Assembly: GCA_021848385.1 (NCBI GenBank)
Contig: JAJZUQ010000003.1
Coordinates: 38,925 to 102,924 of the forward strand
From: Deltaproteobacteria bacterium
GTDB lineage: Bacteria > Desulfobacterota > Desulfuromonadia > Geobacterales > Geobacteraceae
Reading direction: 5' to 3'
DNA length: 64,000 nucleotides
Below are positions 32,671-41,615 of this stretch, one piece after another (positions within the stretch are counted from its first letter, which is position 1; every line of letters starts with the position of its first letter). The notes beneath the pieces are model-generated. The model saw only the letters and a program-made list of their open reading frames with translations, did no database searches and was not told where the DNA came from. The translations under genes and the position numbers were made by a program.

Positions 32671-32883
32671 ATGTTCCTGGCGCGAGACAAGGATAAGACG
32701 CTTTATCTGTTCAACAAGCTTCCTGTCCGGGGAGATAACTGCTGGTGGGCCGAGTCGGGGGTAGATGGCACCTATCTTCGCCTGGACAACTCCCTCTACC
32801 CTGAGGTGAGCTGGGAGTCGGACCCCTTTCCCGTCTTCCTCACTACCATTCCGCCTGACGCCACCGGGCAAGGAGGGGAGTAA
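32671..32883 (+). CDS. Small conserved-type protein of unknown function
   Basis: A 70-residue soluble protein, MFLARDKDKTLYLFNKLPVR at the start and two tryptophans in NCWWAES. GGGAGGT is six to seven bases ahead of ATG 32671. It ends 5 bases before the old-yellow-enzyme gene, so they are probably co-transcribed. I do not recognise a function. An inverted repeat ACTCTAACC / GGTTAGAGT (32496 and 32599) lies upstream and may be a regulatory site. Confidence 0.65.
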   Translation: MFLARDKDKTLYLFNKLPVRGDNCWWAESGVDGTYLRLDNSLYPEVSWESDPFPVFLTTIPPDATGQGGE

Positions 32884-32888
32884 TCGTC

Positions 32889-33953
32889 ATGAGCATGCTA
32901 TTTTCACCCTTGAAGTTGCGGGAGCTGACGTTTCGCAATCGTATCTTTGTCTCCCCCATGTGCCAGTATTCCAGCCGCGACGGCATGCCGACCGACTGGC
33001 ATCTGGTCCACCTGGGGAGCCGTGCCGTGGGTGGCGCGGGTTTGGTCATGGTGGAAGCGACGGCGGTCTCCCCTGAGGGGAGGATCAGCCCGGACGACAG
33101 TGGCATCTGGAGCGACGCCCACGGTGAGGCATTTTTCCCTATCACCCGGTTCATACGAGAGCAGGGGGCCGTGCCGGCTGTACAGCTGGCACATGCCGGC
33201 CGCAAGTCATCCTGTAGCGCACCCTGGCAGGGAGGCGGTCCCGTGGATGCCGGTCATCGCGGGTGGCAGACCGTGGCACCGACCCCGATCCCTTTCGAGG
33301 TTGGTCATCCAGCTCCCCGGGAGCTTGCGGTGGAGGAGATGGAGGGCATTCGTCAGGATTTCGCCGATGGCTCCAGACGGTCGCTGGCTGCTGGTTTCCA
33401 GGTGGTGGAGGTCCACATGGCCCACGGCTACCTGCTGAACGAGTTCCTCTCCCCCCTCACCAACCGGCGGACCGACGACTACGGGGGGAGCCTGGAAAAC
33501 CGGATGCGCTTCCCCCTGGAGGTTGCCCGGACGGTGCGGGAGGCGTGGCCTGCGGACCTGCCGGTGTTTGTCCGCATTTCGGCCACCGACTGGGTGGAGG
33601 GGGGATGGGACCTGGAGCAGACCCTGGTGCTCTGCCGGCGTCTCAAGGAGCTGGGGATCGACCTCATCGACTGCTCGTCTGGCGGGTTGATGCCCCACGC
33701 GGTCGTTCCCGTGGGACCCGGCTACCAGACTCCCTTTGCCGCCGCCATCAGGCGGGATGTCGGTATCGTTACGGGAGCGGTAGGGATGATCACCAGCCCC
33801 GTGCAGGCGGAGCAGATCGTTGCCACCGGGATTGCGGACGTGGTGCTCCTGGCGCGGGAGATGCTGCGGGACCCCTACTGGCCCATCCATGCAGCAACGG
33901 TGCTGAAGGCGGAGCACGAATGGCCGGTGCAGTACGACCGGGCGAAGGGGTAA
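32889..33953 (+). CDS. Old yellow enzyme (YqjM/NamA-like ene-reductase)
   Basis: A 354-residue TIM-barrel FMN oxidoreductase of the thermophilic-like (YqjM) subgroup: the N-terminus FRNRIFVSPMCQYSSRDG contains the cysteine that tunes the flavin in YqjM, QLAHAGRKSS supplies flavin and substrate contacts, VHMAHGYLLNEFLSPLTNRRTDDYGGS is the signature active-site block, and GAVGMI/LAREMLRDPYW bind the FMN phosphate. It reduces activated C=C bonds of electrophiles such as enones with NAD(P)H. The neighbouring minus-strand operon encodes more electrophile-type reductases, but no TAGACC operator was found ahead of this gene. Confidence 0.92.
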   Translation: MSMLFSPLKLRELTFRNRIFVSPMCQYSSRDGMPTDWHLVHLGSRAVGGAGLVMVEATAVSPEGRISPDDSGIWSDAHGEAFFPITRFIREQGAVPAVQLAHAGRKSSCSAPWQGGGPVDAGHRGWQTVAPTPIPFEVGHPAPRELAVEEMEGIRQDFADGSRRSLAAGFQVVEVHMAHGYLLNEFLSPLTNRRTDDYGGSLENRMRFPLEVARTVREAWPADLPVFVRISATDWVEGGWDLEQTLVLCRRLKELGIDLIDCSSGGLMPHAVVPVGPGYQTPFAAAIRRDVGIVTGAVGMITSPVQAEQIVATGIADVVLLAREMLRDPYWPIHAATVLKAEHEWPVQYDRAKG

Positions 33954-33962
33954 AGGCCGTTC

Positions 33963-34445
33963 ATGGGTAAAAAGAAAAAAAGGGCAAAATACCGGCCTTC
34001 GATGGGAGGCCTTCGGGTGGTGGCGCTGTTCGAGGGGGCGAAAGGTGCGCTGGTGCTCCTGGTCGGCTTCGGCCTGCTGGCCCTCATCCACCGTGATCTC
34101 CATGCTGCTGCAGAGCAGCTGGTCCGGCACTTTCATATCAATCCGGCCAGCCACTACCCCCGGATTTTTATCGACCTGTCCGACCGGTTGACGGACTTGA
34201 AGCTCTGGGCCATTGCCCTGGGGGCGTTGTTCTATGCCGTGATTCGCTTTGCCGAGGCGGCCGGGCTCTGGATGCAGCGGCCCTGGGCTGAGTGGTTCGG
34301 CCTTCTGAGCGGCGGAATGTACGTACCCATCGAGCTGTACGAGGTCATGCAGGGGGTGACCTGGCCCAAGGTGACGGTCCTGGTTGTAAACGGAGTGATT
34401 GTGGTGTATCTGCTGGTGGTGGTGACGCGGTCCAAGGGGACGTGA
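33963..34445 (+). CDS. DUF2127 membrane protein
   Basis: A 160-residue integral membrane protein with about four helices. It starts with a basic stretch (MGKKKKRAKYRP), then GGLRVVALFEGAKGALVLLVGFGLLALIHRDL, the hallmark of DUF2127, and ends VLVVNGVIVVYLLVVVTR. Function unknown for the family. It lies 9 bases after the old yellow enzyme and probably closes that three-gene transcript. A hairpin terminator follows. Confidence 0.85.
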   Translation: MGKKKKRAKYRPSMGGLRVVALFEGAKGALVLLVGFGLLALIHRDLHAAAEQLVRHFHINPASHYPRIFIDLSDRLTDLKLWAIALGALFYAVIRFAEAAGLWMQRPWAEWFGLLSGGMYVPIELYEVMQGVTWPKVTVLVVNGVIVVYLLVVVTRSKGT

Positions 34446-34491
34446 GTCAATAGCATTGAGTCGGAAGACGGCAGCTGGTCGAAAAGAGAAC

Positions 34492-34516
34492 GGGGCGCAA
34501 AAAGGCGCCCCTTTCT
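34492..34516. terminator. Bidirectional terminator between convergent genes
   Basis: GGGGCGC (34492-34498) pairs with GCGCCCC (34505-34511); on the plus strand TTTCTC follows. It lies between the DUF2127 gene and the QueG-like gene, which converge. Confidence 0.7.
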
Positions 34517-34567
34517 CATGTCAAACTGTGGCTAGGGCTGGTGGTGGAGAGGCAGAGCAGAAAGGTA

Positions 34568-35383
34568 TCACCTCTCCCGTCCCGTCGGCACAGACGCCTC
34601 GCACGGGACGCGGGTCTGGCAGAGGCCACAGCCGGTCTGTTGCACGCCATAGCGTTCTGATACCTCCCGGGGTGCGGCGCCGTAGACGAACTCGCGGCAG
34701 CGGGGCTTGTCGTGACCGGCGAAGGTAATGGCGCCGACAGGGCAGCGGCCGATGCAGACACCGCAACTCCCCTCACGATAGTAGAGACAGTTGTGCAGGT
34801 GGTTGGGGGCGGTGCGGGGAGAAGGGGGCAGGGGAAGGCTCGTGATGACGCTCCCCACCCGGTGGGCGATTCCCCGTGCGGTGATGAGCCCGTCGGAAAG
34901 GCTGAAGGTCCCGAGTCCCGCGGCATAAGCGGCGTGCCGTTCGGACCAGGTGGAGGCGATGCCGACCGGGGTGTCGCTGAACTCTTTCCAGGCCGGGGAG
35001 TACTGGGGAGCCACTGCCCGGTGGCCGAGCCCTTCCAGATACGTCACGAGATGCCGGCGGAGTGAGCCGTTCAGGGGCTCGCCGTGGCTGCGGGTAAGGG
35101 CCCAATCGCGGGAGGGCCAGTCACTTTCGAGGCGGTTAGTCATCCGTGTCGCCGCGGTGATCGGCAGCACCCAGACGATCACTGTTGCCGCCTCTTTCAG
35201 GAGCTCGAACGGTGTCAGGTGGAAGGGGCCGATGATCTGCTTGTAGTCAATGAAAAGCGGGTCATCGGCCGCCGCGAAGCCGATGAGGGGCTTAACGAAG
35301 TAGGGGGCCTCGCTGCCGGGAAAACGGTTTTCCGGCGACTCCGCAACAAAACGTTCGATTTCAGCAAGAATTCTTTCTTCCAT
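34568..35383 (-). CDS. QueG-like 4Fe-4S protein
   Basis: A 271-residue protein resembling epoxyqueuosine reductase in its C-terminal half: HNCLYYREGSCGVCIGRCPVGAI binds a 4Fe-4S cluster and TGCGLCQTRVPCE is the second ferredoxin-type set. The N-terminal part lacks the clear cobalamin-binding features of QueG, so true tRNA modification activity is doubtful; related short proteins are usually just called 4Fe-4S reductases. Start at 35383 behind AAAGGAGG. It is the last gene of the electrophile-response operon, 11 bases after the MFS gene. Confidence 0.75.
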   Translation of the reverse strand: MEERILAEIERFVAESPENRFPGSEAPYFVKPLIGFAAADDPLFIDYKQIIGPFHLTPFELLKEAATVIVWVLPITAATRMTNRLESDWPSRDWALTRSHGEPLNGSLRRHLVTYLEGLGHRAVAPQYSPAWKEFSDTPVGIASTWSERHAAYAAGLGTFSLSDGLITARGIAHRVGSVITSLPLPPSPRTAPNHLHNCLYYREGSCGVCIGRCPVGAITFAGHDKPRCREFVYGAAPREVSERYGVQQTGCGLCQTRVPCEASVPTGRER

Positions 35384-35394
35384 CTTCGCCTCCT

Positions 35395-36597
35395 TTATGC
35401 CGAGACAGGCGCAGGCCGCCGGTAAATGGCGACAAAAAGCAGCAACGCCGCTCCTCCCACCGCACCATTCAGGAGAAAGGCTGTCCGGTAACCTGAATCT
35501 CTGATGACAGGTCCCATTCCGGCCGCGCAGAGCATCATCCCTGCATAGACACATGTGTTGTAGCATCCCATGGCAAGCCCCCGCTGCTCACGGGGGACCA
35601 CGTCGGCAATCAGTGCGCAGACCGCGGTGAAGGCGATCCCCATGCTTATTCCCATCAACGCCGCAGTTCCCATGAGCGGGACCACGGTGTGGCAGAAGCC
35701 GAAGACTGCCAGCGAGAGGGCAAAGACGGCGAGCCCCGCCGTCACGAGGACGCTCCGGTCGGCCACCCGGTCGCTCAGTTTCCCTGAGGGGAGGCGGGAA
35801 AGGGCGTTGGCAAGGGCCTGGGCTGCGAAGACAAATCCCACATGCCCCGAGTGCATGCCGTGGCTCCGGATATAGAGCGGCATGAAGGTAACAAACATCC
35901 CGAAACCGAAGCAGGTACCGAGTGTGGCGACGAGGCAGGCGATGAGCCGGCGGTTACCCATGAGCCCCTTCAGTGCCGGCAGGATGGCATGCCGGCCGGT
36001 GCCCTGTGTCTTGGAGGCAGGAGGCGCGGGAAGGAAGACGAGCGCCACGAAAAACATGGTTAAAATCAACCCCCCCGCCACGAGAAACACCGTCCGGAGC
36101 CCCAACGCCGTCCCGAGGAAACCACCGACGGCCGGGCCGAGAGTCATGCCGCCGTAAACAGCCATGGTGTACCAGCCGTAAGCCTGGCCCAGCACCTCCG
36201 GCGGGGTGACGTCGGCCACATACGACATGAGGGTCGGCGAGAAGGCCGAAAGACCGATGCCGAAGAAAAGATAAATTACCGCCATCTGGAGCGGGCTGCT
36301 GCTCCAGAAAAGGAGAAATGACGATCCTGCCAAAAGGATCATCCCCCCCAGCAGTGGCAACCGGCGCCCCAGCCTGTCGGAGATGAGCCCCGAGGGGATT
36401 GAGAGCGCCCCTGCCATAAGCATGAAGGCACTATTGATGAGCCCCACCTGTACCGAGTCGGCCCCCAGCGAGGTTGCGAAGAGGGGGACGATCGGAATCC
36501 TCATGTAGGAACCAATAAAACAAAAGAAGCTTATTATGCAAGCGATGATGAGGAGCTTGCCCGCCCGATGCTCCCGCAACTCAAGGGTCTTGCTCAC
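35395..36597 (-). CDS. MFS transporter (drug/metabolite exporter type)
   Basis: A 400-residue major facilitator with twelve predicted helices. The loop 2-3 motif appears as SGLISDRLGRRLPLLGG and its repeat in the second half as SGKLSDRVADRSVLV; the motif C-like GxxxGPxxGG (MTLGPAVGGFLG) is typical of antiporters. It starts at GTG 36597, overlapping the flavin-reductase stop as GTGA, so the two are coupled. In this redox operon it may expel a reduced or conjugated product. Confidence 0.88.
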   Translation of the reverse strand: MSKTLELREHRAGKLLIIACIISFFCFIGSYMRIPIVPLFATSLGADSVQVGLINSAFMLMAGALSIPSGLISDRLGRRLPLLGGMILLAGSSFLLFWSSSPLQMAVIYLFFGIGLSAFSPTLMSYVADVTPPEVLGQAYGWYTMAVYGGMTLGPAVGGFLGTALGLRTVFLVAGGLILTMFFVALVFLPAPPASKTQGTGRHAILPALKGLMGNRRLIACLVATLGTCFGFGMFVTFMPLYIRSHGMHSGHVGFVFAAQALANALSRLPSGKLSDRVADRSVLVTAGLAVFALSLAVFGFCHTVVPLMGTAALMGISMGIAFTAVCALIADVVPREQRGLAMGCYNTCVYAGMMLCAAGMGPVIRDSGYRTAFLLNGAVGGAALLLFVAIYRRPAPVSA

Positions 36598-37160
36598 CGC
36601 TCTTTACCTACCGAGAAGGCCTTGCCGAGGAGTGGCCCGATGCCGTGGTATCCCTGATGGGAGGTGTCGAAGACGAGGGGCTTGATCTTCAGGATGTCGG
36701 GAAGACCGTCGGTTCCAAGTATCGCCGTATCGGCCTTGACATCGATAATCTCACCGACGAACTGGGTGTGGATACCGATCTCTAGGGTGTTAAGCAGGCG
36801 GCATTCCAGAACGATCGGGAACTCAGCCGCATAGGGGGCGTCCACCAGATCGCTTCTCACGGGGGTGAGGCCGGTGGCGGCAAACTTGTCGATGGTGCGC
36901 CCCGAGACGATACCGACGTAGTCGGCCTCCTTCATCTGGGCCTCCGACGGGATGCCGATGGTGAATGCCTTGCGCTCCATGATGGCAGCGTAGGTATGCC
37001 GCTCCTTGCGGATGGAAACGGCTACGCCGGGGGGCTGGGAGGAACAGACCCCTCCCCAGGCGGCGTTCATGAGGTTCGGTTTCCCTTCGTGGTCGTAGGT
37101 GCCCACCAGCAGGACCGGGGTTGGAAAGAGGAGAGTCTTTGCTCCCAGGGATTTTTTCAT
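36594..37160 (-). CDS. Flavin reductase-like FMN-binding protein (flavoredoxin type)
   Basis: A 188-residue split-barrel flavoprotein of the flavin_reduct/flavoredoxin family. LLFPTPVLLVGTYDHEGKPNLMNAAWGGVCSSQPPGVAVSIRK is the FMN-binding strand region, and HTYAAIMERKAFTIGIPS the following conserved block. Related proteins in sulfate- and metal-reducers move electrons between NAD(P)H or ferredoxin and acceptors. AAGGAG precedes ATG 37160. It lies between the aldo/keto reductase and the MFS gene, overlapping the latter. Confidence 0.9.
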   Translation of the reverse strand: MKKSLGAKTLLFPTPVLLVGTYDHEGKPNLMNAAWGGVCSSQPPGVAVSIRKERHTYAAIMERKAFTIGIPSEAQMKEADYVGIVSGRTIDKFAATGLTPVRSDLVDAPYAAEFPIVLECRLLNTLEIGIHTQFVGEIIDVKADTAILGTDGLPDILKIKPLVFDTSHQGYHGIGPLLGKAFSVGKER

Positions 37161-37219
37161 GGTGTTCTCCTTCTGTCAATTTTGCTGAGATGTATGTCGT
37201 GGCGGGAAATGGCCCGTGC

Positions 37220-38248
37220 TCAGTTTCCCTGCTCCTTCAAATGCTGGAGGTAGAGGTCGTAATTGCCTTTGAGGATCTCAGGCACCGGAAGATCGTAAGG
37301 GCAGCGTTGGATGCATGCGCCGCATTCGGTACATAACGCAATGCTTTCCATAGGGGTCTTGAGAAAATCTACCGCTACCTTGGGTGACATGCGATTGACG
37401 ACGATCCGGTAGCCCATGGCCGGTGTGATCATGACCCCCTCGGGGCATGGCTGGCAGTATTCGCACCGCCGGCAGAAGCGTTTCCCCAGTTCCTGGCGGT
37501 AGTGGTCCATGACGGAACGGTCCCGGTCGGTGACCTGGTTGGGGGCCGAGTAGAAGGAGAGGACCTCGTCGATCTGTCCGGTGGACTCAAAGCCGGGAAT
37601 CGGCACAATGCCCGGATGTTCGCGAAGAAACTTGAAGGCGACCGTGGCATTGTCGATGGCGCCACCGCCAAAAGGTTTCATGACGATAAAGCCCATCCCC
37701 ATCTGTCGTGCAGTGGGGATGAGTTCCTCTCTGGCGGCATCCTCGATAAAATTGAAAGGGAACTGGATTGTGCTGAAAATGCCGGTACGCATCATCTTGA
37801 TGGCCATCGGCAGGCTATGGGACGTGACGCCGAGGTAACGGACCTTGCCGGCATCACGGGCCCTGGTGGCCGCTTCGAGAGCGCCGCCGGGAGCTGTCAC
37901 CGCCTCCCAGTCCGCCTCTTGGGCAATCTGGTGGAGTTGGAAGAGATCGAGATAGTCGGTGCGCAGCATGCGCAGGCTTCGATCCAGATGCTCCCTCACT
38001 CCATCACCGCTCCGTTGCAGCGTCTTGCTGGCAAGGACGATGCGATCGCGCATCCCGGTAAAGGCGAGTCCGATCTTCTCTTCGCTGTCGCGATAGGCGT
38101 TGGCCGTATCGTATAAGGTGATCCCCCGATCGAAGGCGTGCCGCAGGACACGCACTGCCTCCGCCTGATCCAGCCGGATGATGGGGATCGCGCCAAAACC
38201 CACTTCCGAAACGATCAGGTCGGTTTGTCCAAGTCTCATGGTGTTCAT
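37220..38248 (-). CDS. Aldo/keto reductase with C-terminal ferredoxin motifs
   Basis: A 342-residue fusion: residues 1-265 form the (beta/alpha)8 aldo/keto reductase barrel (VSEVGFGAIPII, TLYDTANAYRDSEEKIG, with catalytic Tyr in NAYRDS and SKTLQRSG), and 265-342 carry two iron-sulfur motifs, FCRRCEYCQPCPEGV and CTECGACIQRCPYDLPV. Such proteins are common in anaerobes and may use ferredoxin rather than only NADPH. AGGAG lies seven bases upstream of the start. Second gene of the operon behind the TAGACC operator. Confidence 0.92.
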   Translation of the reverse strand: MNTMRLGQTDLIVSEVGFGAIPIIRLDQAEAVRVLRHAFDRGITLYDTANAYRDSEEKIGLAFTGMRDRIVLASKTLQRSGDGVREHLDRSLRMLRTDYLDLFQLHQIAQEADWEAVTAPGGALEAATRARDAGKVRYLGVTSHSLPMAIKMMRTGIFSTIQFPFNFIEDAAREELIPTARQMGMGFIVMKPFGGGAIDNATVAFKFLREHPGIVPIPGFESTGQIDEVLSFYSAPNQVTDRDRSVMDHYRQELGKRFCRRCEYCQPCPEGVMITPAMGYRIVVNRMSPKVAVDFLKTPMESIALCTECGACIQRCPYDLPVPEILKGNYDLYLQHLKEQGN

Positions 38249-38335
38249 ACTGCTCTCCTGGCTGTTGTTGCGGTTTCCCCTTGCGCTCGCAGGGGCAGGT
38301 CTCGGGCCATTCCTCCTGCGGCGCAGAAGGTACGG

Positions 38336-39328
38336 CTACGGAAGTTTGATGACAACCCGCCCCCGGATCCCCCCCTGCAGAATCGCCTGGATCTTCTCCT
38401 CGACCCCTTCCAGGGTCACTTCCGTCACCAGCTCTGACAGGCGCTCCGGTTGCCACTCTCCCGCAAGCTTTTCCCAGACCTGCGGGCGTGTTGCGGCGGG
38501 GCAGTTGACAGAATCAATGCCGATCAGGCTCACCCCCCGCAGGATAAAGGGATAGACGTTTATCGGCAGATCCGGCGAGGCAACCAGCCCGCAACAGGTG
38601 ACCGTGCCGCCGTACCGCGTCCCCTTGAGCACCGCAGCCAGGGTCGTGCCGCCGACCATGTCAATTGCGCCGGCCCACCGCTCGGGGAGAAGCGCCTTCT
38701 CCGCCCCTGCTGCCACCTCGTCCCGGCCGATCACCTGGGTGGCGCCCAGATTCTTGAGGTACTTCTCGTCGGCGCTTTTCCCGGTGGCAGCCACCACCCG
38801 GTATCCTGCCCGGGCAAGGATCGAGACGGCAATGCTGCCGACCCCGCCGGTGGCGCCGGTGACGAGGATATCACCGTCACCTGGCTTCACCCCGGCCCTC
38901 TCCAGCTTCAGCACCGACAATGCTGCCGTGAAGCCGGCGGTTCCGAGCGCCATGCTCTCCCGCATCGTCAGCCCCGCCGGGATTCGGACCGCCCAGGCGG
39001 AAGGGATGCGGATCAGCTGGCCAAAGCCGCCGTCGGTCTCCATACCCAGGTCGTAGCCGGTGACGAGTACCTTGTCCCCAGGCGCAAAGCAACCGTTATC
39101 GCACGATATCACCTCTCCCGCCGCGTCGATGCCGGGGGTGTGGGGGAACTGTCGCGTCACACCCGGATGTCCCGTGGCCGAAAGGGCGTCCTTGTAGTTG
39201 AGGGAGGAGAAATGAACCCGCACCACCAGGTCCCCCGGCGGCAGGTCGTCAATACGCCGCTCCCGGATCTTCCGCACGAACTGTTTGTCGGCCGTCTTTT
39301 CCACTACCAGGGCCTTGAATGTTTTCAT
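38336..39328 (-). CDS. YhdH/AcuI-type NADPH oxidoreductase
   Basis: A 330-residue zinc-free medium-chain reductase of the YhdH/YhfP group, which includes AcuI, the NADPH acryloyl-CoA reductase. Signature segments: SSLNYKDALSATGHPGV, FPHTPGIDAAGEV, the NADPH motif LVTGATGGVGSIAVSIL, and INVYPFILRGVSLIGIDSVN. It reduces reactive alpha,beta-unsaturated substrates. In other bacteria acuI lies under control of the TetR regulator AcuR; here a TetR gene is directly upstream and TAGACCGATCGTCTA lies 104-118 bases ahead of the start. It is the first gene of the operon. Confidence 0.88.
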   Translation of the reverse strand: MKTFKALVVEKTADKQFVRKIRERRIDDLPPGDLVVRVHFSSLNYKDALSATGHPGVTRQFPHTPGIDAAGEVISCDNGCFAPGDKVLVTGYDLGMETDGGFGQLIRIPSAWAVRIPAGLTMRESMALGTAGFTAALSVLKLERAGVKPGDGDILVTGATGGVGSIAVSILARAGYRVVAATGKSADEKYLKNLGATQVIGRDEVAAGAEKALLPERWAGAIDMVGGTTLAAVLKGTRYGGTVTCCGLVASPDLPINVYPFILRGVSLIGIDSVNCPAATRPQVWEKLAGEWQPERLSELVTEVTLEGVEEKIQAILQGGIRGRVVIKLP

Positions 39329-39431
39329 CTCGCCTCCTCACTTAATCCGGGGTATTGTGCGGTTTCTTCAGCAGTCAGGCCAGCTCTTCGACCAGTTTCT
39401 TGATCTGGCTCCTTCTGTGGCAGACCCCTGT

Positions 39432-39446
39432 TAGACCGATCGTCTA
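39432..39446 (-). promoter_or_regulatory. TetR/NemR-type operator of the reductase operon
   Basis: TAGACCGATCGTCTA, an inverted repeat TAGAC-N5-GTCTA. It is nearly identical to 40061-40075 ahead of the TetR gene, and resembles the TAGACC...GGTCTA box of E. coli NemR. Confidence 0.75.
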
Positions 39447-39450
39447 GTAT

Positions 39451-40050
39451 TTAGGGGGACAGATTACGGCTTCGGATCACTGTGGTAAAAAGGGTTTCGA
39501 TGAAATCCCGCAGCGGTTGAGGTGACTTCATCACCTTGGCCCTGAGAACAGCCCCTTCCCATCCTGAGAGAATGAAGCCGGCGATGACTCCCGTATCAAG
39601 CTCAGGTGCCAGTTCACCGGCCCGCTGGGCCTCCTGCAGGCAGGCGGCGAATCGCTCCTTCCACGAATGGAAAATATCGTCGAGCCGGGCCCGGAACCGT
39701 TCGTTCTGGTCGGCAAGTTCTTGACCCAGATTGCCGATGAGGCACCCTTTGGTGCACTGGTTCTGGGTGAGTCGTGCCAAACCGCTCTCAAGGTAATTCC
39801 GGATCCGGTTGAGCGGTGTGACTTCCTCGTCGTTCAGGAAGGTGTCGAGGCGTTGGTCGTAGCGCTCGGCGAAGTGGTCAATCACCGCCAGGCCGAACTC
39901 TTCCTTACTGCCGAAGTAGTGGTAGAACGACCCCTTCGGCACCCCCGCACTCTTCAGCACCGCGTCTAACCCGGTGGCATTGTACCCGTGGAGGGAGATC
40001 ATATCGGTACCGATGACGATGATTTCAGCTTTGGTATCTTTCTTTTCCAT
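39451..40050 (-). CDS. TetR-family regulator (NemR/AcuR-like)
   Basis: A 199-residue TetR repressor. The N-terminal helix-turn-helix reads GLDAVLKSAGVPKGSFYHYFGSKEEF; the ligand domain contains NQCTKGCLIGNLGQEL (C99, C103), a block typical of NemR/AcuR-type members, where a cysteine in this region senses electrophiles or reactive chlorine. It sits upstream of, and parallel to, the acuI-like operon, and both have the same TAGACC operator, so it likely represses itself and the operon until an electrophile modifies it (inference). Confidence 0.9.
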   Translation of the reverse strand: MEKKDTKAEIIVIGTDMISLHGYNATGLDAVLKSAGVPKGSFYHYFGSKEEFGLAVIDHFAERYDQRLDTFLNDEEVTPLNRIRNYLESGLARLTQNQCTKGCLIGNLGQELADQNERFRARLDDIFHSWKERFAACLQEAQRAGELAPELDTGVIAGFILSGWEGAVLRAKVMKSPQPLRDFIETLFTTVIRSRNLSP

Positions 40051-40060
40051 GGGAAAATAT

Positions 40061-40075
40061 TAGACCGGTCGTCTT
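40061..40075 (-). promoter_or_regulatory. TetR/NemR-type autoregulatory operator
   Basis: TAGACCGGTCGTCTT, 11 bases upstream of the tetR start; one arm base differs from the perfect TAGAC-N5-GTCTA repeat at 39432. Confidence 0.75.
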
Positions 40076-40292
40076 GACGTGTCAAATGGTTTTTCCCTCT
40101 GGCGGCGGCAGATGCCAATGGTTATGGCACTATTCCCCGTCCGGCGATGAGCAGGCCGGAGACGTGCGCCAGGTTGAGGGCACTGGAATCCACGGCGGGA
40201 AGGATGATCTCTGGCACGAGCGCCCCGGGGCGGAGATCAACAGAGGGGAAAAAGCGCGTGAGTCTTCGTCGTCTTCCGGTCTGGTTTTCCGG

Positions 40293-41588
40293 TTAAGGGT
40301 GGACTGCTTCCACAGGTGTCATCCCGTTGGGGGAAGGGGTGCCGGCATGCATGATGGACGACAGGCGAATGGTAACAAAGAAACCGGCTGTCAGCAACAG
40401 GCAGATCAGGCCGACGACCCCGCTCCATCCCCACGCTTTCCAGAAAAGCCCGCCGGCGGTCCCTGCGACGCTGGAACCGAGGTAGTAGAAGAAAAGATAG
40501 AGCGCCGTTGCCTGGGCCCTGGCGGTGGTCGCCATCCTGCTGACCGAGCTCGATGCGATGGCGTGGGCACCGAAAAAACCGCAGGTGAAAAGGCCGACAC
40601 CGGCTACTATGAGCGGCAGGGGGGTGGCCAGGGTGAGGGTGGCCCCCGCTGCCATGACGAAGAGTGAAAACCGGATCATGGCCAGCCGTCCGAAACGGTT
40701 GACGAAATGGCCTATCCCCGTGGCGCTCATGGAGCCGAGCAGGTAGACGAGAAAAATGAGGCTCACATGGCTCTGGCTCAGGAGATAGGGTGCCGCCAGA
40801 AGCCGGAACGTGAGGTAGTTGTAGAGGGTGACGAAACTTCCCACGGCAATGAATGCAATGCAGAAGAGACAGCGGAGTTTCGGTTCTTTCAGGTGATAAC
40901 CGAGTGATGTCAGCAGGTATCGCGCTTTGAAGGGGCGACGTTGCAGATGGGACGGGGGGAGGCTTTTCATGAAAACCCAGCTCGAAAGGAGGCAGAGGAT
41001 GCCGATGGTGCCAAGTGCTGCCCGCCACGACACGAGGTCGGTCATGATTGCCGTGAAGATTCGCCCCGTCATCCCTCCTACCGCGTTGCCACTGATGTAG
41101 AGTCCCATCGCCGGGCCGAGGGAGGCGGCGTCCATCTCTTCACCCAGATAGGCCATTGCTACGGCCGGGAGCCCTGCCAGGGCGAACCCCTGCAACAGAC
41201 GAATGAGCAGAAGCGAGACAAAGGTGTGGCTGTATGCGCTCAGCAGGGCCAGGAGGGAGGTCACGAAGAGCGCTCCGGTCATGATCTGTTTGCGTCCCCA
41301 GGTTTCCGACAAGGTGCCGGCGAACAGCATGGCGATGGCGAGAGTGCAGGTGGAGATCGAGAGGGGGAGGCTTCCGAGTGCCGGCGCTATGCCGTACTCG
41401 CGGGAAAACACCGGAAGGAGCGGCTGCACGTCGTAAAGCGTAATGAAGGTGACGAAGCCGGCGGCGAAAAGGGCCAGGTTGACACGGCGATAGACGCCGG
41501 TACCGCTCCGGATGCGACCGAGCTCCCTTGTGGAGTGGAGGGAGGGAGTGCCGTTCACGTGGTTCATGCGACTCGCAGATGTTTTCAT
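40293..41588 (-). CDS. MFS transporter, YnfM-like
   Basis: A 431-residue major facilitator with twelve helices preceded by a 35-residue hydrophilic N-terminus. The A-motif reads GTLSETWGRKQIMTG; LYDVQPLLPVFSREYGI is characteristic of the YnfM/arabinose-efflux-like group. Export of a small metabolite or drug is likely. A shorter start at MNHVNG (codon 8) is possible. It is divergent from a LysR gene with 90 bp between them, the standard arrangement for LysR-controlled exporters. The 217-bp gap downstream to the TetR gene shows no convincing gene. Confidence 0.87.
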   Translation of the reverse strand: MKTSASRMNHVNGTPSLHSTRELGRIRSGTGVYRRVNLALFAAGFVTFITLYDVQPLLPVFSREYGIAPALGSLPLSISTCTLAIAMLFAGTLSETWGRKQIMTGALFVTSLLALLSAYSHTFVSLLLIRLLQGFALAGLPAVAMAYLGEEMDAASLGPAMGLYISGNAVGGMTGRIFTAIMTDLVSWRAALGTIGILCLLSSWVFMKSLPPSHLQRRPFKARYLLTSLGYHLKEPKLRCLFCIAFIAVGSFVTLYNYLTFRLLAAPYLLSQSHVSLIFLVYLLGSMSATGIGHFVNRFGRLAMIRFSLFVMAAGATLTLATPLPLIVAGVGLFTCGFFGAHAIASSSVSRMATTARAQATALYLFFYYLGSSVAGTAGGLFWKAWGWSGVVGLICLLLTAGFFVTIRLSSIMHAGTPSPNGMTPVEAVHP

Positions 41589-41615
41589 TAAGTCAACCCT
41601 ACCACCCCGCTGTAA

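Noticed and set aside
40074..40667. A 197-codon plus-strand frame over the tetR-MFS gap
   Set aside because: Low-complexity antisense composition, mostly overlapping the MFS gene; the 217-bp gap itself shows no gene.
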